Assembly (NCBI GenBank): GCA_019916065.1
Contig: CM034233.1
Span: 20,533,936 to 20,597,935, forward strand
DNA from: Vitellaria paradoxa
Taxonomy: Eukaryota; Streptophyta; Magnoliopsida; Ericales; Sapotaceae
DNA length: 64,000 bases
Direction of reading: 5' to 3'
Below the pieces are notes generated by a model. That model did not search any database, was not told where the DNA came from, and saw nothing but the letters and a program-made list of their open reading frames with translations. Shown in pieces: positions 9,349 to 19,827 of this stretch. The position numbers and the translations under genes are program-made. Position 1 is the first letter of the stretch; each line of letters starts with the position of its first letter.

Positions 9349-11977
9349 TCATGTCGTTTCATCAAACACCATCAACTGGCAAAGCAATCCAAGAGTCAAT
9401 ATGACACAAAATTAACCGAGAAAAAACAAGAAAAGCACTTTCAACGCATTGATTTTAGACAATTTCAAAATTGCTTTGGACTTACAATGTTTTGACTTGG
9501 AAAGAACTTAAGCAGCCTTATAAACTATCTGTGTTTCATATAAATTACTTTCATTCAGAGAGGGGGGGGGGGGGGAATAGCATCACTTGTTTTTATCGAA
9601 CATGGCCAACTAGGAGACATGATATGGACAACTTAAAATGGTGGATGCTACAATAATCTGTGGATGTATTTTAAGCAAAGAAATAAGCATCTCAAGTTGA
9701 AGATAGAGGAAAATATGCAGAAAAGAATCAAAGATATATATGAAGAAGTACATTACCTTCCCACAAACTGGACATTTCTCACTTCTCTCCATCCACTCGT
9801 AGATGCAACTCAGATGATAATGGTGACGACATTGTATAATTATCTTGGGATTTTCCAGGGTATATTCTGTCAGAAAAAAAAAATATTTACAATTAATGAA
9901 AAAACATGGAACAAATAGCTAAATTACCCAAATGCTGCTACCTACTTAACAGCATTTATCCTATAGTTGTATTACCAAAGCAACTTTATTTGAAGTCTGG
10001 GTAATTGGGGAAAATGCTGATTTTAATCACCCATAACTTCAGCCAAAAAAAAAAAAACTACCTTCGAGTAGATTTTACCTTCAAGACAAGTGGGACAGAC
10101 ATCCTTGTCTTCTGATGTAGAATAGACATGTCCAACTCCACTTTCCATTTTTTCCATCATCTCAGAAGATTCGGAATGCCATTCTTTTGATTTTTGTCTA
10201 CAATAAGAACCATTTGGCTCGTCCACCGCACTGTGAAATTCTGGACAAATTTGGGGGTTGGTTCTTCCAGGCGGCTCTAACTCCAGGTGAGAATTTTGGG
10301 AATTCACATTATTTGGCAAAGGTCTGCGAGCATCAAATCGTCTACTCTCAGGTGCCACCATAGGCCTTGAAGTGGCTGCCCTCTGAAAAGATGGAATATC
10401 ATGTAATTAATCCCACTCTGCCACATGCAAATAACGCTCCATACTACAGACAAGAGGAGTGCTATGGACGGTCGCAAAGTCACAACTGTCCAATCTCGAC
10501 CGCCTATGCATGTAGGTCCACAATGGGACTCATATATATGGACAGTCAGTTTGGATAGCCTTGTCACCCCCCATAGAATTTTCTCTACAGACAAACCCAT
10601 AAAGGGAAGTGCACGGGCAGAGTCTTATATGCTTCTAACACTCAAAATATAACTCTAGTACAAAATCTCGGGTCAATTTCACAAAACCTCAAAAAACATT
10701 TTTAAAAACAAATCCTTACTCAACAAAATAACAAACAGATTTACAGTAAAACTGAAGTTATACCAGCTCATTCTAGAAGCAAACAGCCAAGTAGACAATT
10801 GCTACTGTAAACAGAATTTTCAAAGCACAGCTGCTATATACAACAGCACGAGGATTCTATAGAAGACGACAATGCAAGTTCAAAAGTAATGGTCTTTTTG
10901 AAAACATAAGTTATTCCAATCCAAAATAAAATTACTCATTATAAAAAGTAATATAAACCCGCCCTCCCCAAAGGTGCGATAAAAATTTATGAGAGATAAA
11001 TTCATGTAATGATCAGTTGTCTGATGTTCAAATTGTCATTAACAATAAAAGAGATGTAACTAAGAGATTTATAAATTAAATTCCACCAAATAATTGTGCC
11101 GGAAGTTAATAACTTGTGTGGTGTGTGTCAAACTAACAGCAATCAACTCTTGTCAATTCCAGAAGAAATATTAATCAAAGGAGATGGTACGGACTACAAG
11201 AGCACTGCACATTAACAATAGAAAGGGAGCTCAAAGGAAGATCATTTAAATTTTATAAAGTTTATAATGTAGCTGTCACGTGAGTTAATATATGAGAAAC
11301 AAATTGATATACACGAGAAGTTAAGATTAGGTGAAATTGGTTGTGATGCGTAGAGCTTGTTTCACAATTTGGCAATAACAGGAAAGACTCATCTATAAGA
11401 GAGACTCATACTGCGGTAAAATCAGCAAAGACCGGCCCTTTAAGGCAAGAGTATGTGCAAAAAGCCCAAAGGCAACCTCCACGACAAATGAACCAACAAG
11501 AACATGAACCCGAAGCTCCAACCCAGCGGGCTAGATCGGCTGGTAAAATCTTAAGTGTGCTCCTCAAAGGTCACCAGTTTATGGGCCACTGAGGATCATC
11601 AACCTAAAGGCCATTAGGATTAGACAAGTTGCTAACAAGCCTAAGGATTAGTCAGAGTGGACAAGCTTACTCGGACCCACTGAGTCATAAAAAACAAACA
11701 AACATGAACCCAAAGCTCCAATTTCCCTAGTCTGCATGAGACCACTCCACAAGAGCTTTGAATGTAACATTATGTTTTGGTTTTAACCAACATAGCATAT
11801 CAAAGTACAGACGATTATAAAGTGAAGCCCCCAATTAAATCTAAGGGATGGATTCTCTGAACATACCATGTTTTTTGAGTTCTGAATGAAGCAACTGGGG
11901 CACATGTAATTTCCATGGTTAGATTCTACGTTTTCTTCAATGTCAGGAACATGAAAGCAACAACAAACAGAACCCAT
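9349..11977 (-). CDS. RING-H2 E3 ubiquitin ligase, At3g02290-like
   Basis: Minus-strand exons 11977-11867, 10382-10079, 9866-9757 and 9375-9349; all phases agree, giving 183 aa. The N-terminus MGSVCCCFHVPDIEE has Gly2 and three Cys, as expected for myristoylation/palmitoylation and membrane attachment, and matches the MGAVCCCLHVPDFE start of the family. The centre holds GVGHVYSTSEDKDVCPTCLE. The RING-H2 finger has Cys134, Cys137, Cys151, His153, His156, Cys159, Cys170 and Cys173 (C-x2-C, C-x-H-x2-H-x2-C, x10, CPVC). The end LMVFDETT is the family C-terminus. The product should accept ubiquitin from an E2 and pass it to unknown substrates. An acceptor (GCAATTACAG) just upstream of the ATG suggests a 5' UTR intron. 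At 183 aa it is shorter than the roughly 230 aa usual for the family, so one small exon in intron 1 may be missed. No frameshifts. Confidence 0.85.
11522..11700 (+). mobile_element. SINE in RING-gene intron 1, with 21-bp target duplication
   Basis: A 179-bp segment is flanked by a 21-base direct repeat (11501-11521 and 11701-11721, one mismatch). It starts with a tRNA-like head (box A-like TAGATCGGCTGG; degenerate box B in GGTCACCAGTTT) and ends in an A-rich tail (ATAAAAAACAAACA). Length, long TSD and tail are those of a plant tRNA-derived SINE. It is antisense to the host gene. Confidence 0.65.
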
Positions 11978-12127
11978 ATTGCAATGATCACGCTGTAATT
12001 GCAAAAACCCAAGATTATCAGTAATGCTAACAGAACAAAAGTAATAATAAAGAAATATAAATGAATAAAATTTAATTGTTTTTATAAGAGAGCAGACACC
12101 CTCTGTTCCAGCAAGTGTTATCCACAA

Positions 12128-13942
12128 GGAGAGTGATCATCCAAAGGATTAAATGAGAGGTCAATAATCAATCTTGTGATCACCTAACAACAGGATAATG
12201 CCCAGAATTTGAAACACAAATTAAGCAAGAACACGGACTATTAACAACGCTAGAGAATGGTCAATTTTGATTAAAAAAAGAAAAAAGAAAAAAGAAAGCC
12301 ATCAGAATCTGAAATACTAAGCCTAGTCATCATAACCGTGATCAAGATAACTCAAAATATTGAAAACCAGACATCAGTTACAAAACCAATTAAATATACA
12401 TATACATATATATATATGTATATGTATATAATTTTGAAACAAAAATTTGAGATAACAGGATAGTTAATGGACAGTAGGACTTTGTGAAGCACCTTTGAAG
12501 GAGACAACTTATGCTCAAAGTTATGTATATACACAGACATATATAAAATATTTTGTGTAGATATCCATATACACAGACATATATAGAAATATTTGTATAG
12601 ATATATGCAAACAATAATAATAAATATAAATTCGCATATCTATATATATGTATGTATATGCTTCTATGCATATGACAGAAAAGGCAAACCCCATAAAGAA
12701 ACAATTGGGAACAGAGGTTACCTACAGAGGTTAACTTATGCTCAAAGTTAATTATAAAAATATATTATTTACCAAAAACTAATTTAATTTTAAATAAATA
12801 TTTAAATAAAATAAACTATTCAATTAAATGCAATAAAAATCAAACAATGTGTCTCATTTAATACTTAAAATTATTTAATATAATGGTGGATATTACACTT
12901 TTTTTTTTTAAATCTTCTATCAAAACTTATTTTTCCTATTGGAGAATAACAATCTCCGCTTATATTATTTCATTCTTCTCATGAATAATAAACTGTGGAA
13001 TTAGCATAATATTTTACTCTTTAAAAGTTCTGCCAATTAAGAGTTTGGAATGATAATGCTCATTCCTGCCCTATTCTAACCCATTTAAATGTACGAATAT
13101 CGATTTTACAATTGTCAAAAAAAAAATACTAATAATATGAGGATTTAAGAGATCAATATACAAAATTCAAAGATACCAAATTGATTACAAATTTATGTAA
13201 TAATATCTATATATATATATATATATATAAAGAGGTCAGTAAATAATGTAATATATAACACTTATATTTAGACAAAAAGAAATTACAGTATTATCTCTAT
13301 TAAAAATAGAAAGAGCATTGAGGGAAAAATGAAGAAAAAGTTATATATTAGTATTAGGAGAGATCTAACGTCAATATTAAGGTTTAATAACATAGATAGT
13401 GGGCCTAAAATACTTATAGTGTAATATTATTACAATATATAAATGCATGATGATATCTATAAAATATTTGTGAAAAATAAAATCTTTACTCAATTGAGAA
13501 AATCAAATCTTTAAATATATAACATAAATGTAAGAGAAAACACAACAAGAAATAATATTAGAGTTTTAAGAAAATAAATTTGACTCCGAATGAGAAATTC
13601 AATTTGTATCTTTTAACGCTTTTACATGATTGGTATTTAACAAAATAATTTGAATTAAGTCTAAATAGTTAGATAGTAATATAAAATATGATATGATTAG
13701 AGATTTAATGAAATAATACCAATTAACTAAAATTAGACGGCAAATAGTATTATGGCACCTAATGAGGTAAAATAATGACATCAATACTCTTATTACCATA
13801 AAAAAAAAGTTTATCAATGCAAAAAAATTAAGAGCAAATTTCATTAAACTCCCCTCTATTTTTCTCTAATCTCATTTTGATAACTATATTTTAAATTATC
13901 TCAAATATTACTTGTCATTTGAGATAATTTTATTACCAATCG
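12128..13942. other. AT-rich spacer
   Basis: Nothing coding is supported. (AT)n runs are found at about 12396-12430 and 13206-13230. The minus-strand frames at 12352-12704 and 13599-13844 consist of low-complexity Ile/Tyr/Phe runs. The promoter and any 5' UTR exon of the RING gene must lie in the first few hundred bases. Confidence 0.5.
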
Positions 13943-14960
13943 TTTTTTTTTTTTTTTTTTTTTGGTAGGTAAGTTTAGTTTTATTACCAAAAAAATTGAA
14001 TATTACAATATACTGAATACAACTCCCTAAAGGGAGAGCACCCCTATAAGGGGAACAAAACAAAGACACTCAATCTCATACACTAACAAATCCTATTTAC
14101 AATCTAAGTGGATAGGCTAGTAAACATTTAATTATACCTAAATCCATCCAAGAATTAAATAAAGATATTAAATACACTATTTACTGGACTTACGATTAGC
14201 TTCCTTGACTAGTGCTTGCCCTTTGGTTGAGTTGAGCTTTTGAATTCCCTCCAACAGTAGTTTTTTATTTCGAGCTCAATAACGTGGAGTCACACATTCT
14301 TATTGTTTTTGTAGAACTATCTCTCCTCCACGGCTAAAGGTTATTGGCTTTAAATCTCACAATCTTGAGAGAGTCATCACATTTCCATCTTTTGTTTGCA
14401 CCGTAGGGTGTTTATTTAGGAGTTTCTTTTTCTCACTAGAATACTCTTCATCCTAACATGACGATAAAACTTCGAATATGTTTGAGGATGACGATACAAT
14501 AATTTCCTTACCTTGTTCTTCAGTTACACTAGGTATGGAAGTATTGCCTTTTTCTTTTTTCCACTTCTTGCCATGCATTTTTATCTTTATTTTCCTTTAT
14601 CCTCCATTCTTGCTTAACGGGCAACTTTGTTATTACTTTGGGCTTGTGTGGGCAAGAAACTGTTGAGTGACCAAAAACTTTACAATCTTTACATTTTTTT
14701 AGTTTTCATGGGACCTTAACTTTGATTTCATAAGGATTTCTATATCCCAAGTTTAATTTGAACCATTTAAGAATATCTTTATCCACTTGAGTCTCAACAC
14801 ATATTTTGGCAAAAGTAAGTCTACTTTTGATTTGAGCATATTCATTAAGGTATAGAGGTGTGCCAATTACAGTAGTCACATAACTCAACCCATTCTCAGA
14901 CCAAAGTTTTAACGGGATATTGTAGAATATTGTCAACCCTTTTTAACGAAAATCAAAGTT
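13943..14960 (-). mobile_element. L1-type LINE remnant with ORF1 (DUF4283 and zinc knuckle)
   Basis: On the minus strand, 14936-14706 reads a DUF4283-like domain (IPLKLWSENGLSYVTTVIGT, TPLYLNEY, FAKICVET). One in-frame TGA follows, then a zinc knuckle CKDCKVFGHSTVSC (C-x2-C-x4-H-x4-C) near 14695-14640. The sequence ends on the plus-strand left side in a T run (13943-13963), the poly(A) tail of a minus-strand insertion. ORF2 is absent. It is a dead, internally deleted element. Confidence 0.7.
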
Positions 14961-15507
14961 GGGCCAACTAAAGTTCAGATCTTATAATTAGATTATGATA
15001 AAGTATAATGACATTAAGTATAATTTATTTAAAAATAAAATAAAATTAAATTAAAGAATTTTGTCCATTTGGAAAATAATTCAAAGTATTTAATTCATAC
15101 GTACAGTCATCCAAAATCAGGAAACAAATTATTTGAATTAAAATATTGAACGGAAATATTTTAAAGAAATTTATTAAGAAGTGTTTTAAGATATTATGTA
15201 TAAATTCTCATGCCACGTGTATTTTCATCATTTTAAATATCCAAAAAAATTTAGAAAAATAGATTGCAGTTTTCAAGCACAATCGGCCCACAATATTTTG
15301 CTATTTATGTATAAAATAGATGCTCCAAAAATCAATAAAAGTTCTTAATAATCTCTCTCTCAAATATTCAAAGCCATATGTACTATTAACCGACATTACG
15401 TTTAAATGATAAGGTTAATTATTTATATTTTAATCATTTTTTAATATCCCTTTTTTACTGTACAAGAATCTGTGAAACTTAGTATGCCTGGAAGTACAGG
15501 AGAACCT
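14961..15507. other. AT-rich spacer
   Basis: No gene, RNA or repeat boundary recognised. Confidence 0.4.
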
Positions 15508-15660
15508 TCCCCCCAGGTCAAGAACTGTTGCAAATAATGAAGAAACAAGTAAATTTAAATACGAAGCAACGTAAAATAAACCAAATTTGATACTTGAATA
15601 TTCAGTTTGATAACCTACTATTAATTCTTCTTTTGCTTCTAGTAAATCAAAAGGTAAAAT
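15508..15660 (-). pseudogene. ndhA: Nuclear plastid DNA insert: fragment of ndhA
   Basis: On the minus strand this reads [20 protein letters not shown], then [20 protein letters not shown] and FATVLDLGG. This is the conserved quinone-site region of plastid NdhA, subunit 1 of the NADH dehydrogenase-like complex (normally [23 protein letters not shown]...). About 50 codons are still open, with several substitutions; the flanks are unrelated. It is a NUPT (plastid DNA in the nucleus) with no expected function. Confidence 0.8.
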
Positions 15661-16476
15661 TAAATATCTGCATCTGTTCAAATCTTAGTAATCAACAATC
15701 AAGTTACATATGTAATTGATATACTTTAACTTCATTTTTGGGTATTTCGTATTCGACTCTAATAGATGTCATAGAATTAATACACCAATTGACTATTTTT
15801 TTTTTATTTACCAAATGTTATTAATAACTATAAAATGTTAAATGTTATTTAAGTTATAAAAAATAAATATATTTAAATTTAAGTATTCATATAAAATGAG
15901 TAAGAAATTTTTAAGATGAATAGAACTAAATGAGCTTTTATAATATAAAAAGTATAATAAATAGTATATATAATTATGCACCTAAAATGTATTGAGTTCC
16001 TTGTATAATTTAATAGAATTTTGTGAACTGTAATTTTGATTAAAAAATATTTGGTTTCTCCAAACATAGTAAATATGCATAAAGTGATGCTCCTCTTAAA
16101 ATCTAATCGGATTACTTTTTCTTTTTTTATTCAACTTATATAAGCATATAGTAGAAAATAACGAGAATTGAGAGTAAATATAATGTAATTGTCTAAAGTA
16201 ATTTTATAAATAATATATATAAATTAAACGGTAAATTTCAAATTTTACCTATGAAATTTTGAACAAATTAATTTTACTTAATGGCCTAACGTAAGAGCCT
16301 AAGATTCTAAATTGCTGCCCTTTTCATGAACTTCTATTAACAACTAATTTTCTAATAAATGCATTACATCATCATCGATTAATGGATTACATATCAATTT
16401 AACAGAATATTTTTTAAAGAATAATAACATTATAATAATTAAAAAATTAGACTTTGAAGTACGTTTTTAGTCAAAA
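15661..16476. other. AT-rich spacer
   Basis: No gene or clear element. The minus frame at 15879-16067 is low-complexity. Confidence 0.4.
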
Positions 16477-16584
16477 CTCCTTGGATGTTATCAACACTTA
16501 AACCATTTACCAAAACTAAATAGTTTATATCTCCTTGGATGTTATCAACACTTAAACCATATACCAAAACTATATAGTTTATCT
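16477..16584. repeat. Tandem repeat, 54-bp period, two copies
   Basis: CTCCTTGGATGTTATCAACA begins at 16477 and again at 16531; the units differ by only a few bases. The minus-strand frame over it (with a repeated VDNIQG phrase) is a product of the repeat. Confidence 0.85.
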
Positions 16585-16916
16585 CATCATTTACTATATA
16601 TTGATAACATGTTAATGGATAATGAAGTGATAAACTAGAAAAAAAAACAGAAATGTTAAAAGAATAAGATTGTTCATGGATGATAATCCAATTGAAATTA
16701 ATGATAGTGTTAATAATGAAAATAAAAAGGGAATTATGTTCATTAAATTGAAAGGTGTTGAGTTGGGTTGTGTGGGAAGTATGTTGCAATGTTTAGGTTA
16801 CTGTAGTAATATGTTACGAGTGATAGTGGATTAAATTGATTAAAATATAAGAAGACGGGTAAAGGTTAGAGAATAAAATTAGGTGGATGTTAATAATGAT
16901 GAGGATTTGTGTATAA

Positions 16917-16970
16917 AGGTGTTAATACAATAATGAGCATATTAGGTGTTAATACAATAATGAGCATATT
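16917..16970. repeat. Perfect 27-bp tandem duplication
   Basis: The unit AGGTGTTAATACAATAATGA... occurs at 16917-16943 and identically at 16944-16970. Confidence 0.85.
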
Positions 16971-16984
16971 AAAGTAAATGATAT

Positions 16985-18440
16985 ATTAAATTGTTATTAT
17001 CATTCTTAAATTACTTTATCCTTATCGTCCATTAAACACCTCATCCACAAATGATACGTGCACGCGCACACACATATTAACTACAATAGTCGGAACCTTT
17101 TCCTTAAATTTACCATTTCATTATATCACTTTACTCATTAACTCATTTCAAAATTCTAATTCTTACTAACACCAATATTATCTCATTATCAGTCATAAAC
17201 AAAATATATCATCAAAACAAAAAATGCAATAAGTACTCTACCAAGTAGGTTTATGGTTATAAATTATTAACACATGCTCTCCTTAGGCTTACCACATATC
17301 CACCATGCCTAATACGTGTGAATATCACGACTTTCACATCAGTTACCTAGGATACAGCTCAAGCACAACCAAACTACTAATGTCCACAACAATCTATAGA
17401 TTACTAACTTATCAGATGTATGCACCTAACTTATACAAGTTTCGAGACTTTTAATCATCAGGTATATCATATACCTAATATTTCTAATATCTTGTCCAAA
17501 ATCAAATACTAAGACATTTAATATAAAAATCAATTACAAATCATAAATAATTCAATTGTCAATTTCTCAACCTATGAACCAGTGATAGTGAATAATGCAG
17601 CATTTTTAACATCTTATTTTCTCATTACTATTCCCAACACTTTTATGTTATTAATCCCTTATTTACCTTTCAACCTATCAACTGATGATAGTAAATATAA
17701 CTTTGCCATATCACATTCTCTATAACTCAATGTTTATTCTCATTAATTTATTCTGGAACCTAAGTTCTATCTACTAAACATGAAATAATATATTTTTGCT
17801 AAAAGTCAACTATCACATTACTATCATTATTCATCTTATTTATTTTTATTAAAACTTATCTCGCCTGCTAGCAAGGCATACTTATAAAAATATTTAAATT
17901 TTATACATAATATAAGTATCAGAATCACCCTTAAACTCCATATCTTATCTCCTTGTTTGATAATAAGTCATCCACTAATTAAATACCTCTGTTTATAACA
18001 TCATCCCAAGTTATTAATCACCTTGTAAACAAATTTTATAACTTAACAATATTTTATTCATCACTGAATCTTATCATCGGTTAACATAGCTCCTCCTAAT
18101 TGAATATCATTCAATTAGTGTTTTAATTTCTATTAATATTTTGGTGACATAATATAATTCTTATTATATTTAACATACTTATTATTTAGTAAAATAATTC
18201 TCTAACATGCTTCAATTTCATGTAGCATATATATATTCATACGCTTGACTCATTTTGTCATTGCTAAACATAATAATCCAACAAACAACACTATATTAAT
18301 TTTAGAAGTTTACATCTTCATATAGTATTCTCCATTTATTAAAAATAAATAAAAACCATTTGCATTTCAATCTCATATTACATTTTTCAATTTGTATACT
18401 ATTTTAGATCATCAATTAATTTTTTTGCAAATAACAAAGT
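16985..18440. other. G-poor spacer tract, possibly retrotransposon-derived
   Basis: No reading frame of note. The plus strand is rich in A, T and C but strikingly poor in G for about 1.4 kb. A degenerate repeated phrase (CAACCTATGAACCAGTGATA near 17569, CAACCTATCAACTGATGATA near 17669) spaced by about 100 bp suggests an old repeat, perhaps an untranslated part of an LTR element read on the minus strand. The class is not identified. Confidence 0.35.
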
Positions 18441-18899
18441 CTTATTAACATAAAGTAAACGAAATAATCAAAATAAGAGTCTGTTGTCTAGATAAAGGTC
18501 CAAACATAGACAACTAAGGCTATCATCTGAACAAGTGTCTAAATAGAAGTCATACTCTCAGTGTCCGAACCCCATCTGAATGACAGTAACCGAGGCGGAA
18601 TATCTCGTTCATGTTCAAGCTGAACATTAAACCCCCAAACCCTAAGATCTTAGGTTTTAACTCGCCAAATCAATAAATACAACTCAACTAAGGGTATAAA
18701 TAACAAGTTATAGACAACATTTTCATGATTTTCTAGCAATAATGCCTTAGATTTGATCCTGGATACCCACCCATGAATCACATGGATATATGTATATAGG
18801 TTTACATCTTTTTATTTTCCCCTAACTATTTCATAAATACACACACAAAATATTCTTAAACTATCACAAACAAAACAACCAAAGCCAAAATACAACCTC
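18441..18899. other. Non-coding segment of moderate complexity
   Basis: Bases 18441-18690 are less AT-rich than the surroundings and hold several CCGAACCCCAT/ACCGAGGCGGAA-like words. Read on the minus strand they look like the end of an LTR element, but no ends or target duplication could be fixed. Confidence 0.25.
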
Positions 18900-19819
18900 T
18901 GCTTCACATCTAACTATTTGAAGAAGATGATGAGGGAAGAATGAGAACTCCAACAACAGTTGCAGCCACTGGTGACCACCACCACATTAAGTAGCCTTCC
19001 AAACCATATACACGCACTCTCACACCTCTCTCAAACCCATCAATCTATCTCTTTCTCCCAAGTTTCATATCATTTCTTTCTCTTTTCTTTTAATTTCTTC
19101 TATTTGAAACCTTTCCTCAACACATATAGCCACACACATATACATACAAATTAAGGGAGAGAGAGGGTGTCTAAGGGTATAGAGGTAACTAAGGAGAGGT
19201 GTAGGGATAGATAGGAACATGAAGAGAATGGATGAAAAGAAAGCTATCATCTACAAACCTAAGAGGTGCTATCTGGACCCTTCTCTGGGCACAAATGCTA
19301 TACTTAGAAATTTTTTGAGTATCGAGTGTTGTACTCAACCACGATTAATTTTTAACCAGATTTTGGTCAAAACTAATAATCTAGTTACTCAAACATAGTT
19401 CAAACAACTTATACTATTAAAATATAATATTGAAATTCAAGTTATTGCACCATTTATCAAGATATTATATTTAAAATAATTGATTACATATGTCATGTAT
19501 AAAAGTGGACGATAGGCAGTTAGACCAATATATTTTTTTTACCCATTGGACCTAGCTTAATCCCAAAACCCACTCTTATAAATCTATTTATTTTTTAAAA
19601 TTTTATTTAAATTATATTTTAGATAAAAACAAATATTATTAAAAATTTTTGATATAAGAACTTAATATTTTATCATACTATACAAATAAGATAATATGTA
19701 AATACACAAATTATATTAAAAATATATTTTTTAATATTTTAGATTGGACCATGCCGAGCTCAAACCAACAAGAGCTATCCCACGGCCCCCCCCAAGAAAA
19801 ACATACTTGGGCAGGCCTA
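18900..19819. other. Spacer with pyrimidine-rich tract next to the hAT element
   Basis: Bases 18950-19150 are CT/CA-rich and are followed by a purine-rich stretch and a short plus frame from 19219. No domain could be recognised. The rest up to the hAT target site is AT-rich. A 5' leader of an unknown transcript is possible but unsupported. Confidence 0.3.
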
Positions 19820-19827
19820 GCTCGGAC
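19820..19827 (+). repeat. Left target-site duplication of the hAT element
   Basis: GCTCGGAC here is repeated exactly at 23158-23165 on the other side of the element. Eight bases is the hAT hallmark. Confidence 0.9.

Noticed and set aside
18960..19154. 64-codon frame in the pyrimidine-rich tract, as a small secreted peptide
   Set aside because: Low-complexity Ser/His/Phe composition produced by CT/CA repeats; no signal peptide pattern and no homology recalled.
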